From DATBMY01 sp036554605 (GTDB taxonomy: Bacteria; Acidobacteriota; Blastocatellia; UBA7656): 10,838 bases of DNA. Shown here piece by piece: positions 1 through 7,401 of this stretch. The translations under genes and the position numbers were made by a program. The notes beneath the pieces are model-generated. The model was not told the DNA's origin and searched no databases. It saw only the letters and a list, made by a program, of their open reading frames with translations. The stretch covers positions 1 through 10,838 of the forward strand of contig DATBMY010000301.1 of assembly GCA_036554605.1 (NCBI GenBank), written 5' to 3'. The stretch's first letter is position 1, and each line of letters opens with the position of its first letter.

Positions 1-8
1 TTGGCTGT

Positions 9-60
9 GAGATAGCATCTCGAATTTGAAATAGCATATTTGAGATTTGGGATCTCAAAT
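9..60. repeat. AT-rich 7-bp-period repeat with palindromes
   Basis: From 24 to 58 the sequence reads as five 7-bp units: ATTTGAA, ATAGCAT, ATTTGAG, ATTTGGG, ATCTCAA. The right part forms a perfect inverted repeat, ATTTGAGAT (38-46) and ATCTCAAAT (52-60), with a 5-nt spacer. A smaller one, GAGAT-AGC-ATCTC, lies at 9-21. It sits 15 bp beyond the stop codon of the NrdD-like gene. It is AT-rich and has no T-tract on the minus strand, so it is a poor intrinsic terminator. The same heptamer (as TGAGATT) plus an adjoining 16-bp unit recur in the uvrC leader at 7410-7439, so this is more likely a copy of a dispersed intergenic element. Confidence 0.7.
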
Positions 61-75
61 GGCCCGACCCCTGGC

Positions 76-2175
76 TTACATATCTTCTCCGGCGACGCGG
101 CGGCGGTCCTTGAGTTCCGCAAGTCTCCCCGAGTCCCACGACGACGTATAGCCGTAGCGGTCGCCCGCATAGGCCAGGCCGTCGACGCGCGCGGAGTTGC
201 ACGCGGGGCATATCGAATGTAGGCCGCGGGTGTTTACGCCGCAGCTTGAGCATAGCGTGAACTCCGGACAAAAGATCAGTCCCGCGCATTTCGTCTGGTA
301 GAAGGCCTGCGAGATCAATCGCCCAAGGTCGTCGGCGCTCGGTATCGACTCTCCCATCCAGACTTCGGTCACGGCGTTGACGAAGCCGAAATTATGGAAG
401 ACGCCTTCAGTCCTTACCCGGTCGAGCACCGAAACGCTGCTATCGGCCGCGAGCCGGACGCCGTCGGTGTAGTATCCGGCGTCGAGCGCCGCGTCGCCTC
501 TCACGGCGCGGGCCGCGATCTCGCCAAAGAATCTCAGGTCGAGCCGCGCGAGCCGGTGCGAGGTCACTTCGGTGGTCTGCCCGCTCAGCAAAAAGCGGAC
601 CTTATGCTTATTCGATAACCGCTCGGCTTCGTGCTTCAGGTGCGTCAAGACCTTCAGCGCGAAATCCATAGTCGCCTCGTACTCGTGCACGTCGCTGCCG
701 AGCACGGCGCGGCACAGCTCATTGAGCCCCACGAGGCTTATAGCGTGACTTGCCCAGTTGAGTCTCAAGAAAGGCGAGCCGGTCGCCCGCGTGGTTAACG
801 CGCCGAGCGGGCCGCGCTCGCCGAGCGCGAGGAGCTTCTCCAGAAATACACGCTTTTCCAGATGCGCCTGAGCGGCCGTCTCCATCAACCGCGTCAACTC
901 TTCGAAGACCTGCACATGCTTGCTGCCCGCGAGGTAGCCCACGCGCGGAAGGTTCAGCGAAACAATCTGGAATTCGGCCGAGCGCAGCGCGTGGTTTTGC
1001 GCGCTCGACACGTTTGCGTCTTCGCGCACGCCGTATCGGCGAAAGAAAGTCCCCTCGTCGTCGCGGTCGAATACCACCGCCAGCCCCCCCCGCTCCACGG
1101 CAAGGCGGCTGGCAAGCTCCAGCAGACCGCGGTAGCCGGGAATTGCGTTGAAGTGGCTGTTTATGTGCAGAATCAGTCGCGGCGTAAGAAAAGGCCGGCC
1201 CGATCCGTCGCCCTCGATATAAACTTCGAGGAGCGACTGCAGAAAGCGATGCGCCTCCGACGTATAGTCGTCGTATGCTCTGCCGGTAGCCTGCCCGCCC
1301 GCGCCGACGGCCTGCCGCGCTTTCATGTAAGAGGGCGCGTCCCAATCAAGGTGCAGGTCCGAAAAAATTATCTGCCCGCCGCGCGCGACCGCGGGCGCCG
1401 AGAATTCGAATACAAGGGTCTGAGCCAGCTGCTTGATGGCTCTATCATCGCAGTCGACGAGAAACGGGGCGAGGGCGAAATTGAGCGAATCCCAGACAAC
1501 CGGCCCCGACAGGTATCCTTGAAGCGCGGCCGATAGTTTTACCAGATGCGCCACCAGCACCTCGGGGCGTCGCGCGGGGCGCGAGTTTGCGAATCCTTCC
1601 GGGAGCGTTATGCCGAACTGCTTGACGTAATCGAGCGCCGAGATGAGCGAGTACGGGCGGTCTATCGCTCCTATTCCGTGTATGTGTATGTCGCCTACGA
1701 GGTGCGCATTAGCGATCTGCTCGGAGAAGACGTTTTGAATGGCGTACTCGCGCTTTATAGCTTCGGCAAGTATGAGGCTCGTGCCTTCAGGCCCGTAAGG
1801 CTGCGTGCTGGTTTCGCGAAACGAGCTGTGAATAATACGATCGACATCGTAAGCGGGCACCCCAAATCGCGTGTGTGATCTGTATGCGTCTTCAAGCCCG
1901 AGCTCCAGCAGCTTCGCGTCGACGAGCCCGCGTATGAGCGACGAGCTGAGCGCGCGAAAACCGAGCTTCTGAATCATCTCGCGCACTTCGAAGCTGAGCT
2001 GCAATGCGAGATCGGGATCGATGCCCGCTTCGCGGACGAGCGCGTCGGCGATGCGCTGCGAGTCAAAGAGCGCGACATCCTCGTCCGACCGGCGCACGAG
2101 CACTTCAGGCTCGCCAGCGGCCTCGTCGGGAGAAATATCGGCCCTGTCGCTCGGGGGGATGTGGTCGGGATCCAT
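76..2175 (-). CDS. nrdD: Class III (anaerobic) ribonucleotide reductase-like glycyl radical protein, active-site Cys not found
   Basis: Class III ribonucleotide reductases reduce ribonucleoside triphosphates anaerobically, using a glycyl radical installed by the NrdG activase. From the ATG at 2175 the product is 699 aa. An ATP-cone allosteric domain spans about residues 24-112. The NrdD barrel shows GDIHIHG (161-167), ARGGQ (264-268) and SLNLPRV (406-412). A zinc site has Cys642/645 and Cys656/659. The C-terminal radical loop is R-Y-G-Y with the putative radical Gly675, followed by SSWDSG. Oddities: all cysteines are at 242, 488, 630, 636 and the zinc site. None falls in the strand after GDIHIH or in the finger-loop stretch just before SLNLPRV, where NrdD normally carries catalytic cysteines. 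The usual RxxGY spacing is also shortened by one. No nrdG is visible, since only 75 bp follow. A TTG start at 2214 (712 aa) is possible; neither start has a clear Shine-Dalgarno. Family assignment is firm; RNR activity is doubtful. Confidence 0.85.
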   Translation of the reverse strand: MDPDHIPPSDRADISPDEAAGEPEVLVRRSDEDVALFDSQRIADALVREAGIDPDLALQLSFEVREMIQKLGFRALSSSLIRGLVDAKLLELGLEDAYRSHTRFGVPAYDVDRIIHSSFRETSTQPYGPEGTSLILAEAIKREYAIQNVFSEQIANAHLVGDIHIHGIGAIDRPYSLISALDYVKQFGITLPEGFANSRPARRPEVLVAHLVKLSAALQGYLSGPVVWDSLNFALAPFLVDCDDRAIKQLAQTLVFEFSAPAVARGGQIIFSDLHLDWDAPSYMKARQAVGAGGQATGRAYDDYTSEAHRFLQSLLEVYIEGDGSGRPFLTPRLILHINSHFNAIPGYRGLLELASRLAVERGGLAVVFDRDDEGTFFRRYGVREDANVSSAQNHALRSAEFQIVSLNLPRVGYLAGSKHVQVFEELTRLMETAAQAHLEKRVFLEKLLALGERGPLGALTTRATGSPFLRLNWASHAISLVGLNELCRAVLGSDVHEYEATMDFALKVLTHLKHEAERLSNKHKVRFLLSGQTTEVTSHRLARLDLRFFGEIAARAVRGDAALDAGYYTDGVRLAADSSVSVLDRVRTEGVFHNFGFVNAVTEVWMGESIPSADDLGRLISQAFYQTKCAGLIFCPEFTLCSSCGVNTRGLHSICPACNSARVDGLAYAGDRYGYTSSWDSGRLAELKDRRRVAGEDM

Positions 2176-2230
2176 CGCGGAGTAAAAGATACTTGTTTTG
2201 CCTTCGGGAAGCAAGGATCGGGTCTTTTTC

Positions 2231-2247
2231 GATTGCGGATTGCGGAA
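2231..2247. repeat. GATTGCG heptamer duplication in the nrdD-purN divergent spacer
   Basis: GATTGCG occurs twice head to tail (2231-2237 and 2238-2244) and runs on into GAATAAT. It lies in the short spacer between the divergent nrdD-like gene and purN. The period is 7 bp, like the arrays at 24-58 and 7367-7401, but the unit sequence is different. AATAAT at 2246-2251 could serve as a -10 hexamer for purN, although no good -35 is seen. Confidence 0.6.
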
Positions 2248-2256
2248 TAATTTCTC

Positions 2257-2883
2257 ATGGTGTATTTTCCGCGCGGTATGGCGAGAAGAAGGATCGGTAT
2301 TTTAATATCGGGCCGCGGGTCGAACATGGTATCGCTGATAGACGCTACGGCTGCGGGAGGGCTCGACGCCGAAGTCGCGCTCGTCATAAGCAACATAGAG
2401 TCGGCCCCGGGGCTCGAGCGGGCTCGCGAGCGCGGGGTAGAGACGCTCGTCATCAGCCACAAAGGGCGGCCGCGCGAGCAGCATGACCTGGAGATGGCGC
2501 GCGAGCTCAAGCGGCGCGGCGTCGCGCTGGTTTGCCTGGCGGGTTATATGAGGCTCGTAAGCCCGGCTTTTATCCGCGAATTCGAAGAGAGGATTCTGAA
2601 CATTCACCCTTCACTGCTGCCCGCCTTTCCGGGCCTCGACGCGCAGCGCCAGGCCTTCGAGCATGGCGTCAAGATAACCGGGTGCACGGTTCATATAGTC
2701 GATGAAGAGCTCGATCACGGGCCTATAATCTTGCAGCGCGCGGTCGAGGTGCGCGACGACGATACGGTGGAGACTCTTTCGGCGCGGATACTGGAACAGG
2801 AGCACCGGGCTTATCCGGAAGCGGTCGCGCTGCGGCTCGCGCCCGGCTTCAGGATCGATGGCCGCCGGACATTCCATCGATGA
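2257..2883 (+). CDS. purN: Phosphoribosylglycinamide formyltransferase (GART)
   Basis: PurN transfers the formyl group of 10-formyl-tetrahydrofolate to glycinamide ribonucleotide, the third step of de novo purine synthesis, in the cytoplasm. The 208-aa product has the usual length and a complete formyltransferase fold. The phosphate-binding loop is GRGSN (19-23). The catalytic Asn115 and His117 lie in the NIHPSLLP segment, and the catalytic Asp153 in the ELDHGP segment; these match the Asn-His-Asp set of E. coli PurN. The first ATG (2257) adds a few residues before the first beta strand. A second ATG at 2278 (residue 8) would give a tighter N-terminus. No convincing Shine-Dalgarno marks either. 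It is divergent from the NrdD-like gene, and both can be linked to nucleotide supply. The downstream peptidase gene is codirectional after 87 bp. Confidence 0.95.
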   Translation: MVYFPRGMARRRIGILISGRGSNMVSLIDATAAGGLDAEVALVISNIESAPGLERARERGVETLVISHKGRPREQHDLEMARELKRRGVALVCLAGYMRLVSPAFIREFEERILNIHPSLLPAFPGLDAQRQAFEHGVKITGCTVHIVDEELDHGPIILQRAVEVRDDDTVETLSARILEQEHRAYPEAVALRLAPGFRIDGRRTFHR

Positions 2884-2956
2884 GGAGAGAGAACCAGACG
2901 GCGCAACGGCCGGAGAATAAAATCATGACTTAGCGACTTGTTTTCACAGGGGCCGA

Positions 2957-2963
2957 AGGGGGA
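2957..2963 (+). promoter_or_regulatory. Ribosome binding site deciding the peptidase start
   Basis: AGGGGGA lies 7 nt upstream of the ATG at 2971. This purine-rich Shine-Dalgarno-like site, together with a signal peptide that begins exactly at that ATG, favours 2971 over the in-frame TTG at 2938. Confidence 0.65.
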
Positions 2964-2970
2964 AGCCCGG

Positions 2971-5229
2971 ATGCGAAAGTTTTTGGGTCTTATACTTTTT
3001 TGCGTTACCTCTGGCGCTCATGCCATAGCCCAGGAGTTAGACTTACCGCAGGCTGCCGTGAGAGACGAGGCAGCGCTCGCCAAAGCCATGCCAGAGCTTG
3101 CCAGGAGGGCGATTGCGGTCTATGAAGACCCGGATCGCAATCGGCACCTCAACACATTATTTCGCCTGCAAATAGTCGCCGGTCAGTACCCGGAAGCGGT
3201 TGCGACACTGCGGAGCCTGACCGAGATGCGGAGGGCGACAAACCCCGCTTCGGCTCTGCCCCTCCTGCCGTTCGAGATGCTGGCGAAGGCCAGGGCGAAG
3301 CAGGCCGCCGGCGGGCCTACGTTCGAAGAGGCGTTCAGACAGGAGTTCGGAGAGGTATTCGGCCGCCTGGATGACAAGCGGGCCAGCGAGGCTGTTTATT
3401 GGTTCTGGGCTGACCAGAGTCGATTGCGCGACGACCTGCGTTCGGCGGTCGAGAAACAAAAGGGCAAAGAGCGGATCGCGCTCACCGACGCCCTGGATTT
3501 GATAAGGAAGTACTATATCCACCAGGCCTTTCAGGTCATTTTGCCGCTCGCAAAGGTGCACATTGCCGAGGATGATGCCAGGCGCTATACCGCCGATAAA
3601 GAGGTCTTGATTAAAACCCCGGACGGGGCCCGCATCGCCGCGATAATGGTGCGGCCAAAATCGGCGAAGGCGCCTCTTGCGACCCTTCTCGTCTTCACGA
3701 TCTATGCCGACGACGAGCAATACTACGCCGAAGCGAGAAAGACGGCGGCGCACGGCTACGCCGGCGTTGTGGCTTACAGCCGGGGCAAGGGGCGCAGCCC
3801 TGATACGCCGGTGCCCTACGAGCACGACGGCGAGGATGCCCGCGCGGTGATCGATTGGATCAGCAAACAGCCCTGGAGCGACGGGCGCGTAGGGATGTAT
3901 GGCGGGAGCTACAACGGCTTTACCCAGTGGGCGGCGACGAAGAAGTTACATCCGGCGCTTAAAACGATAGTGCCCTACGTCGCCAATAATCCGGGTAATG
4001 GCTTGCCCATGGAAAACAATATATTCTTGTTCGTCAATTATGCCTGGGCGTTTTACGCTACCAATAACAAGTATCTCGATAATGAAACCTATTCTGATCG
4101 CAAGCGATGGGACACCCTCAACGACAGATGGTATACCAGCGGGAAATCATACCGCCAGATAGATAGTGTTGACGGCACGCCGAACAAGTGGCTCCAGCGA
4201 TGGCTGCAACACCCGAGTTACGACAGGTATTGGCAAGGCCTGGTGCCCTACAAAGGAGATTTCGCCAAAATCAACATCCCCGTCTTAACCATCAGCGGAT
4301 ACTATGGCGACAGCTCCTGCATGCACTTTCTAAAGGAACATTACAAAAACAATAAGAATGCCGACCATTATTTGCTGATTGGGCCGTATGATCATTTCGG
4401 AGCGCAGGGGTGGCGCAAGGATCAGGTTCTGAGAGGCTACGAGATTGATCCCGTCGCGCAGATCGATACGCCGGCAATCACCCTTCAATGGATGGACTAT
4501 ATAATGCGCGGCGGCAAAAAACCCGAGTTACTCAAGGACAGAATCAACTATCAGGTAATGGGCACAAACGAGTGGAAGCATGCGCCGTCGCTGGAAAAAA
4601 TGAGTAATGAGGCGCTGACTTTGTATCTGACCGACAAGAAGTCAGGCAACTATTATCAATTGTCTAAGGAAAAGCCGGTTAAACCAGGATTTCTCTATCA
4701 GGAGGTGGATTTTGCAGACAGAAAAACCACAAACAATGCTGATTACTACCCTGTTCCCATTGTCGGCAAGAAGCCAGACCTTCCTAACGGGTTTTCTTTC
4801 ATCAGTGAGCCATTCGATGAACCGGTTGAGATCTCCGGCACATTCCTGGGCGAGATCAAGCTGACCATCAATAAAAAGGACGTGGACATCGGCCTTGTGT
4901 TGTATGAGTTGATGCCGGGCGGGGAGGTGTTTCACTTGTCGTATTTTGTGGGGCGCGCCAGTTATGCTAAAGACATGAGCATGAGGCGTCTGCTGACGCC
5001 CGGCAAGGTGGAATCGATACCATTTGATAGAACCCGTATGGTGAGTCGAAGACTGAGCAAAGGCAGCCGTCTGCTTGTTACATTAAACATCAACAAACAC
5101 CCATACGCGCAGATTAACTATGGGACCGGCAAAGATGTAAGCGATGAAGACATCAATGATGCGAAACCGCCGCTGCAGATAAAATGGCATAACGACAGCT
5201 ATGTGAGAATACCAATCTATAGACGGTAA
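2971..5229 (+). CDS. Exported CocE/NonD-family serine hydrolase (X-Pro dipeptidyl-peptidase S15-like)
   Basis: This 752-aa protein belongs to the alpha/beta-hydrolases that include cocaine esterase, acylamino-ester hydrolases and X-Pro dipeptidyl-peptidases; its substrate cannot be told from sequence. The N-terminus MRKFLGLILFCVTSGAHA is a signal peptide, with cleavage likely near residues 18-20, so the enzyme is exported. About 190 residues with no domain I recognise come first. The hydrolase domain follows, with RGKGRSP, the nucleophile Ser313 in GGSYNG, a candidate acid Asp447 (in SGYYGDSS) and the candidate base His475 (in GPYDHFG). A C-terminal beta-rich PepX_C-like domain fills about residues 530-752. 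The catalytic triad appears intact. The gene lies 87 bp after purN in the same direction. Its downstream half is visibly richer in A/T and in AAA/AAT codons than the flanking genes, which may reflect transfer or relaxed codon selection. Confidence 0.88.
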   Translation: MRKFLGLILFCVTSGAHAIAQELDLPQAAVRDEAALAKAMPELARRAIAVYEDPDRNRHLNTLFRLQIVAGQYPEAVATLRSLTEMRRATNPASALPLLPFEMLAKARAKQAAGGPTFEEAFRQEFGEVFGRLDDKRASEAVYWFWADQSRLRDDLRSAVEKQKGKERIALTDALDLIRKYYIHQAFQVILPLAKVHIAEDDARRYTADKEVLIKTPDGARIAAIMVRPKSAKAPLATLLVFTIYADDEQYYAEARKTAAHGYAGVVAYSRGKGRSPDTPVPYEHDGEDARAVIDWISKQPWSDGRVGMYGGSYNGFTQWAATKKLHPALKTIVPYVANNPGNGLPMENNIFLFVNYAWAFYATNNKYLDNETYSDRKRWDTLNDRWYTSGKSYRQIDSVDGTPNKWLQRWLQHPSYDRYWQGLVPYKGDFAKINIPVLTISGYYGDSSCMHFLKEHYKNNKNADHYLLIGPYDHFGAQGWRKDQVLRGYEIDPVAQIDTPAITLQWMDYIMRGGKKPELLKDRINYQVMGTNEWKHAPSLEKMSNEALTLYLTDKKSGNYYQLSKEKPVKPGFLYQEVDFADRKTTNNADYYPVPIVGKKPDLPNGFSFISEPFDEPVEISGTFLGEIKLTINKKDVDIGLVLYELMPGGEVFHLSYFVGRASYAKDMSMRRLLTPGKVESIPFDRTRMVSRRLSKGSRLLVTLNINKHPYAQINYGTGKDVSDEDINDAKPPLQIKWHNDSYVRIPIYRR

Positions 5230-5289
5230 GCCGAAAAGGACGGGGCCAGATTTATAAGTTGTTTGCCGAACCGGGCCATCATGGCGTCT

Positions 5290-5322
5290 TCTCTGCGCCC
5301 GGCGCGGGCCAAAGCGCAGAGA
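5290..5322. terminator. Hairpin between convergent genes, possible weak terminator
   Basis: TCTCTGCGC (5290-5298) and GCGCAGAGA (5314-5322) form a perfect 9-bp inverted repeat with a 15-nt loop, 60 bp after the stop of the peptidase gene. It has no T-tract on either side, so a classic intrinsic terminator is not shown. A second, weaker hairpin occurs at 5370-5399 (GAGGC/GCCTC outside, CGAC/GTCG inside). Nothing else is recognisable in the 292-bp convergent gap 5230-5521 apart from a short GGAAA-AA-TTTCC palindrome around 5486-5497. Confidence 0.35.
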
Positions 5323-5521
5323 CTCCACCTCCATGAATTACTTCTTTTGCGAGGCGGGATAAAGAAATGGAGGCGGCGACCCGATTGTCGGACTGCCTCG
5401 AAAGGACGATTCTACCAGCGTTAATTTTAAATATCGGGTCACCGTCTATGTATTAGAATGCCTGGGCCCCCCGCTGGCGTTGCCCGGAAAAATTTCCCGC
5501 CGATAATTTCTTCCGCGCCCC

Positions 5522-7363
5522 TCAATCCTCTTCCCCGTCGGATGCCGCCTCCAGCTGCTGCTTCCTGAGCCGCCCGAAGTGATCGAGAATGCGTTCGGCC
5601 TGGCGCGCGCCCACAAAAGGTTTCAACTCGGCAAAGCTCGCCTCGGATACGCGCTTGAGGCTCCCGAAATTCCTCAGCAGCCGCTGCTTGAGCTTTTCGC
5701 CTACGCCAGGAATCGACGTCAGCTCGCTTTGGAAATCGCGCATGGCGCGGCGCTTGCGGTGATACGTCACGGCGAAGCGGTGCGTCTCGTCGCGTATCAT
5801 CTGTATGAGGTGGAGCACCGGCGAATGATGATCGAGCCTGACGGGCTCGTCGCGCCCTTTGACGAAGAGTAGTTCTTCGCGCTTGGCGATGGCGGCCGTC
5901 GGCAGCGCCTCAAGCCCAAGCTCGTGAAGCGCGCGCGCCGCGGCCGCGAGCTGTCCCTTGCCCCCGTCTATCAAGACCAGGTTAGGCAGCGGGCGGTCTT
6001 CCCTCAACAACCGCGAGTAGCGACGGCCGACCACTTCGTACATCGATTGAAAATCATCCGCGCGTCCTTCGACCGACCTGATCTTGAATTTTCTATAGTC
6101 GCTCTTCTTCATCTCGCCGTGCTCGCAGACGACCATGGAAGCGACGTTTTCGGCGCCCTGTATGTTCGATATATCGAACGACTCGATGCGCTCGGGCAGC
6201 TCGGGAAGCTCCAGGGCCTCCTGCAATTCCTGCAATATGCGTTGAGCGTCCGGGCGCTGGATGCGAAACCGTTGATCAAAATTGAGCCGGGCGTTCTTCT
6301 CAACTAAATCGATCAGGTCGCGCTTGACCCCTTTTTGCGGCACGATGATATGGACGCGGCGGCCGCGCTTTTCCGAGAGGTACTCTTCGAGCAGCTCGCG
6401 GTCCTCGAAATCGACCGGCACATGGGCTTCGCCCGGAGCATAGTCTCCCACGGTGTAATATTGCTTGAGCGCCTGCCCTATAAACGCGCCGGGGTCGAAC
6501 GGGTCGCTGACGTCTTCCCAGAAGAACTCGCGCTTGCCGACGATCTTGCCCTCGCGCATGGTAAAGAGCGAGAGCGCGAGCTGGCGGCCTTCGCGGAAGT
6601 AGCCGAACGTGTCGACGTCTTCGTCCGACACGTTCATCATCTTCTGTTGCTGCCCGAGCTTCTCTATGGTGCGCAGCTGGTCGCGATAACGCGCGGCCGC
6701 CTCAAAGCGCAGCTCGTCGGATGCGCTCATCATACGCTCCTTGAGGTCTGTTTCAAGGACCGCCGCCTTGCCCTGGAGCAGCAGCTCCACGTCGCGCACC
6801 GCCTCGTCGTACTGTTCGAGCGAGCAGAGCTCTTTCACGCACGGGCCGAGGCACCGCTTTATGTGATATTCGAGACAGGGGCGGTCGGCTCGGCCGTCAA
6901 TCTCCATCGTGCAGGTGCGAAGCTGAAAATGGCGATTTATGAGATCCAGCGTCTGCCACGCGAGCGAGGGCGGCAGGTATGGGCCATAATACCTGGAGCC
7001 ATCTTTTATTATCTTGCGCGCGATTACTGCGCGGGGCGCGGGCTCGTTGGTCATCTTGATATGCGGGTACTGCTTGTCGTCTTTGAGCAGGACGTTAAAT
7101 GGCGGGCGGTACTTTTTTATAAGGTTGCACTCTAAGGCAAGCGCTTCGATCTCGTTATCGGTGACGAAAAGCTCCAGGTCGTCTATGCGCGAGACCAGCT
7201 CGTTGGTCTTGGCGTCGTGCGAGCGCGAGGATTGAAAATACTGCCTCACGCGGTTGCGTAGGTTCTTGGCCTTGCCGACGTAAAGCACCTTATTCAGCTC
7301 GTCGCGGTATATATAGCAGCCGGGCTGAGTGGGCAGGTTGGCGAGTTTTTCCGAAAGCGTCAT
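5522..7363 (-). CDS. uvrC: Excinuclease ABC subunit C
   Basis: UvrC makes the 3' and 5' incisions around bulky DNA lesions after UvrA/UvrB recognition, in nucleotide excision repair. The 613-aa product is full length. The GIY-YIG nuclease occupies about residues 12-95 with Tyr28, Arg38 and Glu78 at the expected places. Cys151, Cys163, Cys171 and Cys175 match the spacing of the Fe-S cluster ligands of E. coli UvrC. A UVR (UvrB-binding) motif lies near 195-236. The RNase H-like 5'-nuclease has candidate catalytic Asp397, Asp466 and His528. A helix-hairpin-helix DNA-binding region spans about 548-597. The start matches the family N-terminus (LPTQPGCY at 10-17). No Shine-Dalgarno precedes it: a 7-bp tandem repeat array begins only 3 bp upstream of the ATG. 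It may be co-transcribed with the secreted-protein gene upstream. Confidence 0.97.
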   Translation of the reverse strand: MTLSEKLANLPTQPGCYIYRDELNKVLYVGKAKNLRNRVRQYFQSSRSHDAKTNELVSRIDDLELFVTDNEIEALALECNLIKKYRPPFNVLLKDDKQYPHIKMTNEPAPRAVIARKIIKDGSRYYGPYLPPSLAWQTLDLINRHFQLRTCTMEIDGRADRPCLEYHIKRCLGPCVKELCSLEQYDEAVRDVELLLQGKAAVLETDLKERMMSASDELRFEAAARYRDQLRTIEKLGQQQKMMNVSDEDVDTFGYFREGRQLALSLFTMREGKIVGKREFFWEDVSDPFDPGAFIGQALKQYYTVGDYAPGEAHVPVDFEDRELLEEYLSEKRGRRVHIIVPQKGVKRDLIDLVEKNARLNFDQRFRIQRPDAQRILQELQEALELPELPERIESFDISNIQGAENVASMVVCEHGEMKKSDYRKFKIRSVEGRADDFQSMYEVVGRRYSRLLREDRPLPNLVLIDGGKGQLAAAARALHELGLEALPTAAIAKREELLFVKGRDEPVRLDHHSPVLHLIQMIRDETHRFAVTYHRKRRAMRDFQSELTSIPGVGEKLKQRLLRNFGSLKRVSEASFAELKPFVGARQAERILDHFGRLRKQQLEAASDGEED

Positions 7364-7366
7364 AGC

Positions 7367-7401
7367 GGTCAGGGGTCAGGGGTCGGGGGCCGGAGGTCAG
7401 G
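7367..7401. repeat. GGTCAGG heptamer tandem array at the uvrC start
   Basis: Five contiguous 7-bp units: GGTCAGG, GGTCAGG, GGTCGGG, GGCCGGA, GGTCAGG. On the uvrC-coding strand the array reads as CCTGACC units and occupies exactly the position where a Shine-Dalgarno would be expected, ending 3 bp before the ATG (7361-7363). Three of the five units are identical and the other two diverge by one and three bases. Confidence 0.85.

Noticed and set aside
38..60. Intrinsic terminator for the NrdD-like gene
   Set aside because: The stem is a perfect 9-bp palindrome but AT-rich and lacks a T-tract on the minus strand; it is better explained as part of the heptamer repeat.
862..1536. Plus-strand open frame of 224 codons opposite the NrdD-like gene
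   Set aside because: It lies fully inside a well-supported gene on the other strand, is very rich in Arg and Ala as expected of a GC-rich shadow frame, and has no recognisable domain or ribosome binding site.
2938..2970. Upstream TTG start for the peptidase
   Set aside because: It would place a charged segment before the signal peptide, and the purine-rich site at 2957-2963 fits the ATG at 2971 instead.
5230..5521. Possible small gene or RNA in the convergent gap
   Set aside because: Only two hairpins and a short palindrome are visible. No open frame with a ribosome binding site and no known RNA fold was recognised.
6335..7135. Plus-strand open frame of 266 codons opposite uvrC
   Set aside because: uvrC is unambiguous over this stretch. 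The opposite frame stays open because of GC-rich codon bias and shows no motif.
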